Positions 9,222-17,744 of a stretch of 64,000 nt of DNA are shown here, piece by piece. How positions within the stretch are numbered: position 1 is the first letter of the stretch; the number at the start of each line of letters is the position of its first letter. The notes beneath the pieces are model-generated. The model made no database searches. It had not been told where the DNA came from and saw nothing but the letters and a program-made list of their open reading frames with translations. The position numbers and the translations under genes are program-made. This stretch comes from Shewanella aestuarii (GTDB taxonomy: Bacteria > Pseudomonadota > Gammaproteobacteria > Enterobacterales > Shewanellaceae), in contig NZ_CP050314.1 of NCBI RefSeq assembly GCF_011765625.1, positions 124,001-188,000 on the forward strand, read 5' to 3'.

Positions 9222-9965
9222 CTATTTCACCGTAATGGCAATCCCCACCGGTAGCGCTTCAAACCAATCTAAAAAGCGCTGTACATAAGCACCCCGAAAA
9301 ATTCGCCCATGCTGCGGGCACAGCATCTCAATATCTAGTTGCCGCACCCGTTTTATCCAATCCATTTTGGCAGTTTCAGAGGACATCCAACGTTGATGAA
9401 AATACTGCATTTTACTGATGTGACTATCAAAATCTTCGACAAATAATGGACTATCCACCGGCTCTAGTGCCGCGCCAATATCGCCACTGAATAGAATTTT
9501 AGCGACGGGATCATACACATTCATATTTCCCGATGAATGTAGGTAATGTGCAGGGATAAATTGCAGCTTTAGGCCAAGCAGGTCTAGCTCGCCGCCTGTA
9601 TCAGCAATCGGCACAAATTCGGTACGCTCCATCCCAAAATGACGGATAAATCCTTCCCATAGCCATGGGCTATAGAGTTTGGCGTCTTCTAACACTTGGT
9701 CCCATAAGCCAAGTGAGGAGATAATGTCAGGGTCTTGATGGGAAGCAAAAAGATAATGAATATCTTCTAAGGGCATAATTTTCACTAAGGCTTCTAGCAT
9801 AGGGGCAAACAGCTCGATACCACCTGGATCGAGTAATATCGCTTGTCCATGGTGACAAATTAAATACTGATTTGTATCGATAATATTATCGGGTTTACAT
9901 GCATCTCGCCCTAACATTATCCAACGGTGATGTTGCTGCCTTTGAAACAGATCGACAATCTTCAT
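9222..9965 (-). CDS. Metallo-beta-lactamase-fold diiron protein (ODP-like O2/redox sensor)
   Basis: The 247-aa protein has the flavodiiron-type MBL fold without a flavodoxin domain. The usual HxHxDH is replaced by SHQDPDI (near residue 88), followed by PAHYLHSSGN, FSGDIG and a late PQHGRIF supplying metal ligands. Stand-alone proteins of this type (ODP, oxygen-binding diiron protein) are known as O2 sensors coupled to chemotaxis in Treponema. Here the gene lies 2 bp downstream of a chemotaxis-like protein, which supports a sensor/signalling pair. A hydrolase function cannot be excluded, but the altered ligand motif argues against it. Confidence 0.72.
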   Translation of the reverse strand: MKIVDLFQRQQHHRWIMLGRDACKPDNIIDTNQYLICHHGQAILLDPGGIELFAPMLEALVKIMPLEDIHYLFASHQDPDIISSLGLWDQVLEDAKLYSPWLWEGFIRHFGMERTEFVPIADTGGELDLLGLKLQFIPAHYLHSSGNMNVYDPVAKILFSGDIGAALEPVDSPLFVEDFDSHISKMQYFHQRWMSSETAKMDWIKRVRQLDIEMLCPQHGRIFRGAYVQRFLDWFEALPVGIAITVK

Positions 9966-9967
9966 AT

Positions 9968-10591
9968 TTATAAAATTTCCTTAATTAAGCTTTTGCAAAT
10001 ATGTACATCCTCTAAGATCACCGCAGTGCTTTGATCAATTTTCTCTGACAATCCGTCCATCTGCCGCTGATACTCAGGAATACTCCCCGCTTCAATGCGC
10101 GCATTCACCGCTATTACTTGCATGCTTTGCATAAACTTGAATAACTCTTCGAGTTGCATATCTAGCTGGCGACAGTATTGCTGTGTATTCAATCTAAACT
10201 CATCACAACAGGTCACCACGTGCTGTTTTTTAGCCATCAATAACGCGGTGGAATACAGTGGATCAGACTCCAGCACCTGGGTCACTTTGTTGCTAAACAT
10301 TTCACGGCGCCAGCGTGACACAGAATCCAGGGCAATACGTGCCACTAGGCGGTTAATCTCGTTAGAAATCACTATCGCACTCTGTGCAAACTCATCATAA
10401 AACAGTGAAAGTACTTTTAAACCAGCTGCTTGCTGGCCAATCCTTACCGCAAGTACAGAGAGATTTTTAGCCGACAGTGACAATAAACCCGCTTGTTTAC
10501 GTGAGCGATTCAATCGTGCAGATATATCAGCAGCAGCCGCAGTTTGCTGAGCAAGGGGGTGACGCTTGGGCAGGTGGTTATTATCAGACAC
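9968..10591 (-). CDS. Cytoplasmic chemotaxis-like (MCP-type) helical protein paired with the diiron sensor
   Basis: A 207-aa, predominantly helical protein without membrane segments. It contains LSVLAVRIGQQAAGLKVLS and, near the C-terminus, FMQSMQVIAVNARIEAGSI, which resembles the signalling hairpin region of methyl-accepting chemotaxis proteins ('I..IA.QTNLLALNAAIEAARAGE'). The match is partial: the full hairpin tip is not seen, so coupling to CheA/CheW is inferred, not shown. It is the first gene of a two-gene leftward operon with the ODP-like protein. Confidence 0.6.
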   Translation of the reverse strand: MSDNNHLPKRHPLAQQTAAAADISARLNRSRKQAGLLSLSAKNLSVLAVRIGQQAAGLKVLSLFYDEFAQSAIVISNEINRLVARIALDSVSRWRREMFSNKVTQVLESDPLYSTALLMAKKQHVVTCCDEFRLNTQQYCRQLDMQLEELFKFMQSMQVIAVNARIEAGSIPEYQRQMDGLSEKIDQSTAVILEDVHICKSLIKEIL

Positions 10592-10690
10592 TAAAAGCTC
10601 CTTTCTCGCAAAACAAGTTTAAAATATACCACTTATCTCAGCATAGCCAGCATTTAGTAAATATCTGTGTGCTTTTAAAAAAAACCTTAA

Positions 10691-10876
10691 TTTACAACGC
10701 AAATTAACAAGCCTGCCTTAAAAGCGATTGGACTGCCCTATCGCCGCCCTTATGAGACTCGACACACAGCGGCAACCCTATGGTTAGCTGCAGGTGAGTC
10801 GCCAGAATGGATTGCACAACAAATGGGCCACTCTACACTACATCAGTGCTGTCACATACCAAACTATTTATCTTGA
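10691..10876 (+). pseudogene. Tyrosine recombinase (integrase) C-terminal fragment
   Basis: The frame reads LPYRRPYETRHTAATLWLAAGE then WIAQQMGHST, the conserved R-H-x-x-T and Q-x-x-G-H-S region near the active site of phage/ICE-type tyrosine integrases. Everything upstream of about 60 residues is missing, and the final Tyr motif is not present before the stop. It overlaps the start region of the IS66 transposase frame. Together with the tRNA-Val fragment it suggests that an integrated island once lay here. Confidence 0.7.
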
Positions 10877-12120
10877 GCGTTTATTGTCTGCATTTTTTCG
10901 ACAATTATTCAAACTCTTGCAACAGTTGTTGTGAATGTTGCCAAACACCCCTTCATGAATGCGGTAAAGAAGTCAGCGAAGAGCTCAAAATCATTCCACA
11001 GAAAGTCAGCGTTATCCGTTATGAGCGTACCAAATACACGTGTCGTCAATGTGAAAGAACACACGTAAGCAATAAAGTCATTACCGCCCCTAAGCCTGCG
11101 AGCATGCTGCCTAAAAGCATGGGCTGTGCTGAAACGTTTGCCGCTATTGTCACCGCTAAATACGTGGATGCATTACCACTGTATCGCCAGGTTGATATTT
11201 TAAATCGCTCAGGAATTGATATCAGCAGAGCCACGCTCGCAAATTGGTGTGTACAGCTAGGTGATAAAGTCCAAGTCATTATCGATGCAATGAAGGATAA
11301 GCTCCTGAGCGAAAAACTCATTTGTGCCGATGAAACAACGGTACAAGTCCTTCGAGAAGAAGACAGAAAGGCTGAAACTAAGTCGTACATGTGGGTTTAC
11401 CGCAGTGGTGAATTTGCAGAAAACCCTGCGGTTATTTATGACTATCAACCGAGTCGTGCTGCCGCCTGTGTAAAGGATTTCCTAACGGGATACTCAGGCT
11501 ATCTCCTGACCGATGGCTACAGTGCTTACAATACGCTTGAGCTGGTTACTCAAGCCGCTTGTATGGCACATGCTAGACGTAAATTTACCGATGCACAAAA
11601 AGCATCTCCATCCAAAAAAGCAGGTAAACCCGAAAAAGCACTGAGTTACATAGCCAAACTTTACGGCATAGAAAAACAGGCAAAAAACTTAACGTCCCAA
11701 GCGCGTCAACAGCTGAGAAAGCAACAAGCAGAACCTATCCTCAATGAATTTTACAATTGGCTAAACAGCCAACATGTTTTACCTAAAGGGGCATTAGGTA
11801 AAGCCATTAGTTACACCTTAAATCAATGGCCCAAATTACTGACCTATCTTGGAGATGGGGATATCAGTATTGATAATAATGTCACAGAGCGGGATATCCG
11901 GCCGTTTACCACAGGGCGAAAAAATTGGATGTTCTCGACGTCGGTGGGTGGGGCTAAAGCCAGTGCGAATTTATACAGCCTGGTGATGACCTGCCGTGCC
12001 AATGATTTGAATCCCTACTACTATTTCCGTCATCTCTTTACGGAATTACCCAAGCGTGCACCATCAGATGAACTGTCTGATTTGCTGCCGTGGAATGTTG
12101 ATTTAGGTGAAGCAGAATAA
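10807..12120 (+). pseudogene. tnpC: IS66-family transposase TnpC, N-terminally truncated
   Basis: From about residue 37 the frame matches IS66 TnpC: paired Cys motifs (CCECC, CRQC), KPASMLPKSM, catalytic region CADETTVQV, LLTDGYSAY, and ERDIRPFTTGRKNWMF with the final Glu. Family members are about 500 aa; here the first ~100 residues are replaced by integrase-derived sequence, so the initial Met is not native. The right terminal repeat, ending GAGCGCTTAC at about 12146 (IS66 ends begin GTAAGCG), is present. No tnpA/tnpB is in the same orientation, so it is not autonomous. Confidence 0.85.
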
Positions 12121-12256
12121 GCTTCACCGGTTCATTGAGCGCTTACCATAAATAGACGGAAGGCACATCAACAAACATCTTCATGTCATTAGCCCCTTAA
12201 TGATGGTTTCGATATCCGTTGTTGCTAAATCCTATGGAAGAGTGAGTTGGCCGGTT

Positions 12257-12293
12257 CGCGCATTAAACAGCACGGAATGCTGTTTAATGCGCG
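12257..12293. repeat. Perfect 16-bp inverted repeat
   Basis: CGCGCATTAAACAGCA (12257-12272) and TGCTGTTTAATGCGCG (12278-12293) flank a 5-base loop. The stem cuts into the 3' end of the second IS66 tnpA frame. There is no T tract, so it is not a standard terminator; it could be a terminal hairpin of a small mobile unit or a fold-back formed at a breakpoint. Confidence 0.8.
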
Positions 12294-12538
12294 CAGATTA
12301 CAGTCGTTGTTTGTTTTAGTTGTATAAAGCGTGATTGAGTGGCGTTAGACGTTTGCTCTGGCACGCTTAGCTGTTGCTTAACCAGTAAAGCGCGCTGTTT
12401 ATAATAAGTGGCAATCGAGACATTATGTTGCTGGCAGAATTCAATATTAGTGCCTTTGAAATTGCTGCGCTGCTGAAGTAATTCGAGCCACTGTGCCGCT
12501 GTTCTGTATGTTTTCATCAACTGCTCCAAATTTATCAT
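12284..12538 (-). pseudogene. tnpA: IS66-family TnpA, 3'-truncated
   Basis: An 84-aa frame begins with TYRTAAQWLELLQQ and continues FKGTNIEFCQQHNVSIATYYKQR, the helix-turn-helix of IS66 TnpA. Family members are about 100-130 aa; here the 3' end runs into the inverted repeat at 12257-12293 and stops. A left terminal repeat (GTAACGTCTAGCGAACC on the minus strand, starting about 12597) is visible upstream. It is opposite in strand to the neighbouring TnpC, so it comes from a second IS66 copy or an inverted piece. Confidence 0.72.
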
Positions 12539-12628
12539 TGAGCAGGCATTTTCAAATAGTCAGATTAACGATGCGAGGTGTGGTTCGCTAGACGTTACCA
12601 ACACCATAGTACTCGTGGCTTATCAAAA

Positions 12629-14116
12629 TTAACCTTTATGCGAAACATTGATTAATTCTACTGTTCCATCCTCCTTGATTTCAGCGATTTGGCCGCGAGG
12701 TTCTTCCATAAAAAATAGCGCAAAAAAACCAACTAAAGCAGTCGCTGAGATAATTAAAAAGAATGATTTATAATCAACAAAAGATAATACGGTCAAAAAG
12801 GTTACAGCTCCAACATTCCCATAAGCACCCGTCATACCCGCGATTTGGCCTGTAAGTCTTCTTTTAATTAATGGTACAACAGCAAATACTGCTCCCTCAC
12901 CTGACTGAACAAAGAAAGAGCAAGCCATCGCAGTTACAACAGCTAACCACAGTGGCCAACCACTATTTACTTGGCCCATCAGGAAATAACCCACAGCCAA
13001 TCCAGCTGTCAGAATTAATAGTGTAGACTTTCTGCCGAACCTGTCCGAAATAAATCCACCTGCAGGACGAGACATCAGGTTCATAAATGCATACGCACCT
13101 GCAACAAGTCCTGCTAAAACGGGATCCAATGAAAAAGTGTCTGAAAAAAACAACGGTAACATGGAAACAACAGCAAGCTCAGAACCAAAATTCGTAAAAT
13201 AGAGAATATCGAGAACGGCGACTTGTTTGAAACTGTATCTATGTATTTCAGGTACTTTTTCACTAAAAATATGTTTGTTAACGCTCCATGCTTTATAAAC
13301 TTCAAATAAATAAAGCACAAATAAACCACTATAAATGAAGTAAGTGATAAGGTGACTCAGCAGATTTACGCCATATGGAGATAGTTTCCAGGTGAGTAGT
13401 GACAATGCGGCATACATAGGGATTTTCATTAGTAGTAATAAATAAAAATCACCAACTGAAGTAACCTCCATTGCGGATGAATTTTTAGGACGGAAATAAG
13501 TAGAGCCTTTTGGTGTATTTGTGACATTAAAATAATATATAAAACCAAATAAAAAACTAATTATACCAGTAATTCCAATAGCATAACGCCAACCATCATC
13601 ACCGCCAAATAACAGTGCGATGGACGGTAAAGTAAATGCTGCTGCAGCAGAACCAAAGTTCCCCCAACCTCCATAAATCCCTTCAGCTGTTCCCAGTTCG
13701 TTATGCGGAAACCATTCGGATACCATCCGAATACCAATGACAAACCCTGCACCTATAAAACCTAGTAAGAATCTAGCTATTGCGGCTTGGATAAAATCAT
13801 CAGCTAACGCAAACATGAAACAAGGAATTGAGCAAAAGATCAGTAAGGCAGAATAAACAATTTTGGGGCCATATTTATCCGTTAACATCCCAATAATCAC
13901 GCGTGCGGGGATTGTTAAGGCAACATTCAAAATTAATAACGTTTTAATTTGATCCGTAGTTAGTCCAAGCGACTCTTTTACTGCCATTAACATGGGGGCG
14001 AAGTTAAACCAAACAAAAAAGGTTATAAAAAACGCCATCCAACTAAGATGCAAAATTTTCATCTTGTCTTTGAAAGCAAAAAGGTTAAATTTTTCAGTAG
14101 CCATATTGAACTCCAA
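12629..14116 (-). CDS. NarK-type nitrate/nitrite transporter (MFS, 495 aa)
   Basis: About 12 hydrophobic segments are seen, with the nitrate-porter signature motifs in both halves: GGWGNFGSAAAAF (near residue 150) and TGAYGNVGAVTFL (near residue 435), and the MFS loop DKYGPK / DRFGRK. These glycine-rich motifs are diagnostic of the NarK/NRT2 branch. It is the most leftward of three NarK relatives in the cargo and lies apart from narGHJI, separated by IS and acyl-CoA genes. Its promoter region (14117-14400) shows no clear NarL box. It may be a proton/nitrate symporter or an exchanger; the sequence does not say which. Confidence 0.88.
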   Translation of the reverse strand: MEFNMATEKFNLFAFKDKMKILHLSWMAFFITFFVWFNFAPMLMAVKESLGLTTDQIKTLLILNVALTIPARVIIGMLTDKYGPKIVYSALLIFCSIPCFMFALADDFIQAAIARFLLGFIGAGFVIGIRMVSEWFPHNELGTAEGIYGGWGNFGSAAAAFTLPSIALLFGGDDGWRYAIGITGIISFLFGFIYYFNVTNTPKGSTYFRPKNSSAMEVTSVGDFYLLLLMKIPMYAALSLLTWKLSPYGVNLLSHLITYFIYSGLFVLYLFEVYKAWSVNKHIFSEKVPEIHRYSFKQVAVLDILYFTNFGSELAVVSMLPLFFSDTFSLDPVLAGLVAGAYAFMNLMSRPAGGFISDRFGRKSTLLILTAGLAVGYFLMGQVNSGWPLWLAVVTAMACSFFVQSGEGAVFAVVPLIKRRLTGQIAGMTGAYGNVGAVTFLTVLSFVDYKSFFLIISATALVGFFALFFMEEPRGQIAEIKEDGTVELINVSHKG

Positions 14117-14535
14117 TCATGCAGTGATAAGGTATTCTGGCTGACTAAATAATAAAAAAGTTGATGTATGTCATTTAATTCAAAAGCATTACTTTAGCCT
14201 TAAAAACCAGCTACTCAATATTATTATTTTGTTATATTGCTGAACTATTGGTGTTACTGATATCATATCCACAAGTGAGTATGTGTTATTTGGTATTTGG
14301 TAAAGGTTAACTTTAAAGGAATAGATCTCTGATGGGTGAAAATAATCAGGGCAACCGCATGAGTGTTCATTAATTAGCCATGTCAATAACCGAACTCATC
14401 AAGGTAAAATGTGTTGCGGAAGAACTCCGCTTGGAACATTACCCTATGGAAAACAGATTTGTGCCGAAAAAACTTAGCTCAAATCTAAGCTGACAGACAC
14501 TAGTTAAAATGGGTAACTGTTAGATCAAGTCTGAG
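14117..14535. other. Intergenic region upstream of the first narK-like gene
   Basis: No supported gene. A 21-bp word, beginning ATCAGGGC and ending ACCGCATGAGTG, at 14345-14365 recurs with one mismatch at 31345-31365 after narX, so these segments share an interspersed repeat. No NarL 7-2-7 box was found here. Confidence 0.5.
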
Positions 14536-14552
14536 CTAGTACATTTAGGTAG

Positions 14553-16302
14553 TGTTAACACCAAGCGACTTTGTCGTATCTTAATTACCAAGCGATTCTG
14601 TCGTAGTCGCTAATTACCAAGGGAAACTGTCGGTCTATTTTATACATCTCTGTTAGTGTTATTTCTTTTTAATGCTAAGGGGGTGTTGAGGATGATTGTG
14701 ATGGACTCTAAAGCTCAACTCACCGTTGATATTATTGCTAAAGTGGTTGAAGGCCGGATAACAATTGGCAATGCAGCTAAGTTACTCAGTAAATCTCGAC
14801 GAACCATTGAACGTTACGTTAAGCGTTATCAAGAAGTCGGTATTCAATTCGCCGTGCATGGTAATAGTGGTAAGTCACCACCGAATAAAACGCCCACTTC
14901 AATTAAAAAAGCAGTACAGGTATTAATCAAAGAAAAGTATTTTGATTTGAATTTGCTTCACTTAGCTGAGCAGTTAGAAGCAAATGAAAACATTAGTGTA
15001 AAACGTGAAACGCTGCGAGGTTGGGCGCATGATATTCACCATGTAAAACGTGCTAAACGTAGACGAGGTAAAATCCGTAAACGCAGAGAGCGTATGGAAG
15101 CGCCTGGCTTAATGATGCAAATGGATGGTAGCCCACACCGTTGGTTTGGTGATAAAAAACATTGCTTAATTGCCATGATTGATGATGCAACTAGTGAAGT
15201 TTATGCAGAATTTTTCCCTTCTGAAACCACTGCCGGGTGCTTAAAGGTTATGCGGGATTGCATTGAAAGAAAGGGGGTATTCAAAACACTTTACGTTGAT
15301 AGAGCTGGCATCTTTGGTGGCCCAAAACGCTGTAATTTCTCACAAATGCAACGGGCTTGTGAGGAGCTAGGTATTGAAATTATCTTTGCTAACTCTCCGC
15401 AAGGTAAAGGGCGCGTTGAACGAGCATTTGATACCTTCCAAGACCGATTGGTGCCTGAGCTGAGATTGAATAATATCAGAGATTTAACAAGTGCCAATGC
15501 TTACCTCAAGCATGTGTTTATCCCGCAATTTTGGCAAAGTAAAATCCAAGTGAAATCAAAACATCAAGCATCAGAGTTCACAGCACTGAACAAGCACACC
15601 AACCTTGATGATATCTGTGTGATTAAAGAGCATAGAAAAATACGAAATGACCATACATTCAGCTATGGCAATAAGTTTTACTTGATTGATTCACCGCTCA
15701 AGCATTCAATTGCCAACCAAAAAATCGAAATCAGAAAAACCAACAAGAAAGACTTTACTGCTCACTTCGCTGGACGGAGACTCAAGGTCTCAGAGGTCAA
15801 TGAGCCGAGTAAACTCGCGACAGAAGACTTGACAGTACAGAAGAAGTTAGAGGTGCTAGCCTTGGTTGAGAAACTGGGCAATGTGAGTGAGGCATCACGC
15901 CAAAGTGGTGTCTCCCGTGACACTATTTATCGTCACCTGAAATTGGTTAAACAAGGCGGTGTTGATGCATTAAAACGGCAAGAAACGCCAAATATACGGC
16001 ATAAAAACTGTGTAAATATGGCAATCGAAAAGGCGGTTGTTCAATTCTCAATCGAACATCCCCACCTTGGTCAGCAGAAAGTCGCTATGAAGCTGACAGA
16101 AGCGCTTGGTATTGATATTAGCCCTAACGGTGTGCGTAGTGTATGGCTAAGAAACAATATGAATACTACTGCGTTGAGGGTTGATAAATCACAGTCTTTA
16201 AAAAAGTCAGCGTGAATCATAGCCAGTTTAGCAACTGGCTGTTATTCTATTTACGACAAAGTCGCTCGGTAATTAGACCGACAGTCTCCCTTGGTAATCA
16301 CA
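14553..16302 (+). mobile_element. IS1202/ISNCY-type insertion sequence with 17-bp target duplication
   Basis: The 17-bp word CTAGTACATTTAGGTAG stands at 14536-14552 and again at 16303-16319, immediately outside the element, giving exact ends and a length of 1750 bp. The ends are inverted (TGTnAnnACCAAGnGA...TGTCG), and each contains internal copies of an ATTACCAAGCGA...TGTCG motif, three on the left and two on the right. Long duplications of this kind are known for the IS1202 family (ISTde1-like group). The intact duplication suggests a recent insertion. Confidence 0.88.
14701..16215 (+). CDS. Transposase of the IS1202/ISNCY-type element, with extra HTH domain
   Basis: The protein is about 504 aa from the ATG at 14701, chosen because GAGG lies 9 bases before it; a longer reading starts at 14656. 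It opens with an HTH (NAAKLLSKSRRTIERYVKRY). The DDE core follows: QMDGSPHRWFG (D), LYVDRAG (D) and GKGRVERAFDTFQ (E). After the core, a second HTH appears (NVSEASRQSGVSRDTIYRHLKL, about residues 395-420) with an IS481/IS3-like helical domain to the C-terminus. The frame is intact and flanked by complete ends, so the element may be active. Confidence 0.85.
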   Translation: MDSKAQLTVDIIAKVVEGRITIGNAAKLLSKSRRTIERYVKRYQEVGIQFAVHGNSGKSPPNKTPTSIKKAVQVLIKEKYFDLNLLHLAEQLEANENISVKRETLRGWAHDIHHVKRAKRRRGKIRKRRERMEAPGLMMQMDGSPHRWFGDKKHCLIAMIDDATSEVYAEFFPSETTAGCLKVMRDCIERKGVFKTLYVDRAGIFGGPKRCNFSQMQRACEELGIEIIFANSPQGKGRVERAFDTFQDRLVPELRLNNIRDLTSANAYLKHVFIPQFWQSKIQVKSKHQASEFTALNKHTNLDDICVIKEHRKIRNDHTFSYGNKFYLIDSPLKHSIANQKIEIRKTNKKDFTAHFAGRRLKVSEVNEPSKLATEDLTVQKKLEVLALVEKLGNVSEASRQSGVSRDTIYRHLKLVKQGGVDALKRQETPNIRHKNCVNMAIEKAVVQFSIEHPHLGQQKVAMKLTEALGIDISPNGVRSVWLRNNMNTTALRVDKSQSLKKSA

Positions 16303-16328
16303 CTAGTACATTTAGGTAGAGTTAATTT

Positions 16329-16420
16329 CAGGGTGAGATCGCGAATACTTTTCGCTCAATCAGTGGAAGTTTATTAATCGAATATCAACTGCATGGACGC
16401 AGTTGTTAAGCCATCATCAT
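16329..16420 (-). repeat. Interspersed palindromic repeat, copy 1
   Basis: About 90 bp matching, in reverse orientation and at roughly 90% identity, the repeat at 31384-31509. It includes the stem CAACTGCATGGACGCAGTTG and GGAAGTTTATTAATCGAATATC. It looks like a non-coding intergenic repeat family of the host genome. Confidence 0.75.
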
Positions 16421-16458
16421 TCATTCGGTAGCCCTGGAGTTAATTTACTTCATATTAT

Positions 16459-16563
16459 TTATTCTTCATTTTTACTGCTTTCATTATCCTCGCCGTCGTT
16501 TATTCTCGTATTACAGTAAGTCATACAAGAGAAATGTAAAAGTATAAAGCTGTATTTCATCAT
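16459..16563 (-). CDS. Possible 34-aa small protein
   Basis: A short frame, MMKYSFILLHFSCMTYC then an acidic tail ending KNEE, preceded by GGAGAG five bases before the start. The N-terminal half is hydrophobic and could insert in the membrane. It sits alone between a repeat and the FabD-like gene, in the same direction as that operon. Not recognised; the ribosome-binding site is the only support. Confidence 0.3.
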   Translation of the reverse strand: MMKYSFILLHFSCMTYCNTRINDGEDNESSKNEE

Positions 16564-16670
16564 CACAACTCTCCTCATATTTTCAATTAGTTAAGCGATA
16601 AGCAATCCTATATGAATACTTAATCAATTTATCAGCTAAGACTTTTCATATACTAAAAATTAACGTTACG

Positions 16671-17744
16671 TTAGCTATGTTGGCTAACGATCTTTCTTTG
16701 TACCTGATGTCCCATTGCTAATAGTTTGGGAGTTTTTTCTTGTGTATTGATAAAGTCCGTTTTATTAGTCCAACCATAACCTTGTGTATTTATAATTGAC
16801 TGAGCCATTGGCCCGCCTAAGGTATTGCCAGGGCCTAGTACGATAACTTTGTCTGGAGCAAACTCTTTTATTCCTACGGCTATCGCTTTGGTAAAATCAT
16901 ATGGAGCTAATACCTGATGCCCTAAGGTGTATTCATGTAATTTATTGGTATCTGTGCTGTATTGTGTCCAAATACGTCCTTCGCCATCTATCATTGGGAT
17001 TTTGGGATGCTGAAATAACTCGGCAGTTAATGCAGCCTTACCTCGCGCTGAAATATCCGCCATTAAAGGAGAATGAAATGCGCCATGGTTATACAGGCGC
17101 ATTGGGTATCTATCGTCAATATTAGGGAATAACGATTCCGCACGTTTAAGTCCGGCTTCGTTTCCCGCTAACACTCGATAACCACCAAGGAAAATTGATG
17201 TATAAAGCTGACAATCCTCTTCATTATTAATTTGTTCAACTAGGCTATCAATATGCTGAATTTTGACATTGTCCAGTCGCCAAAGCTCATCCATTTCAGG
17301 ATAGATAAGCTGCCCACCAATTAAGCCATTGGCCATCATAGAGCCCATAGTATTAATAACTTGAATAGCGCCATCGGGATCTAATGCGCCCGCCATCGCT
17401 AGGGCGATATACCACCCCATCGAATTGCCTGTTACGGCAACTATTTCATATTTCTCACAGTCGATGTCGATAAAGTCACTCATTGAACACGCATAAATTA
17501 GCGCTGAGGCATTTTCGCCCGAAGTATGCTGCTTGAATGAATATTTAGTTTCACTATCAAGTGCGGCAATACTCATTTGGTTTTGCTTATGCCGATAAGC
17601 ATCGATATGGGCAATAAATTCCTGTTTGTCAGCATGATTACGTTGTAAATAACCCAGCTCATCTTTGTTATAGCAGCCTCTACCAGGGGCAACAACTAAC
17701 ACTCTTTGTTTAGGTTTATGAGCATTTATTTGATTTTGGTTCAT
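16671..17744 (-). CDS. ACP S-malonyltransferase-like acyltransferase
   Basis: The 357-aa protein shows the FabD-type nucleophile elbow as GNSMGW (Ser near residue 108; family GHSxG) and a later HGAFHSPLM carrying the partner His, with VLGPGNTLGG near the C-terminus. FabD is about 310 aa; the extra length is at the N-terminus. It would move an acyl group between CoA and a carrier or within an assembled enzyme. It overlaps the upstream E1 gene by four bases (ATGA), implying translational coupling. With no ACP or ketosynthase nearby, the substrate is unknown and a role in fatty-acid synthesis is not implied. Confidence 0.72.
   Translation of the reverse strand: MNQNQINAHKPKQRVLVVAPGRGCYNKDELGYLQRNHADKQEFIAHIDAYRHKQNQMSIAALDSETKYSFKQHTSGENASALIYACSMSDFIDIDCEKYEIVAVTGNSMGWYIALAMAGALDPDGAIQVINTMGSMMANGLIGGQLIYPEMDELWRLDNVKIQHIDSLVEQINNEEDCQLYTSIFLGGYRVLAGNEAGLKRAESLFPNIDDRYPMRLYNHGAFHSPLMADISARGKAALTAELFQHPKIPMIDGEGRIWTQYSTDTNKLHEYTLGHQVLAPYDFTKAIAVGIKEFAPDKVIVLGPGNTLGGPMAQSIINTQGYGWTNKTDFINTQEKTPKLLAMGHQVQRKIVSQHS

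Noticed and set aside
10807..10905. Native N-terminus of the IS66 TnpC
   Set aside because: The first ~35 residues overlap the integrase remnant in another frame and do not resemble TnpC; homology starts near the CCECC motif.
12929..12945. Ter-like words (GTTACAAC) inside the first narK-like gene and also near 25541 in narG
   Set aside because: They match only the core eight bases, lie in conserved coding sequence, and lack the flanking Ter positions.
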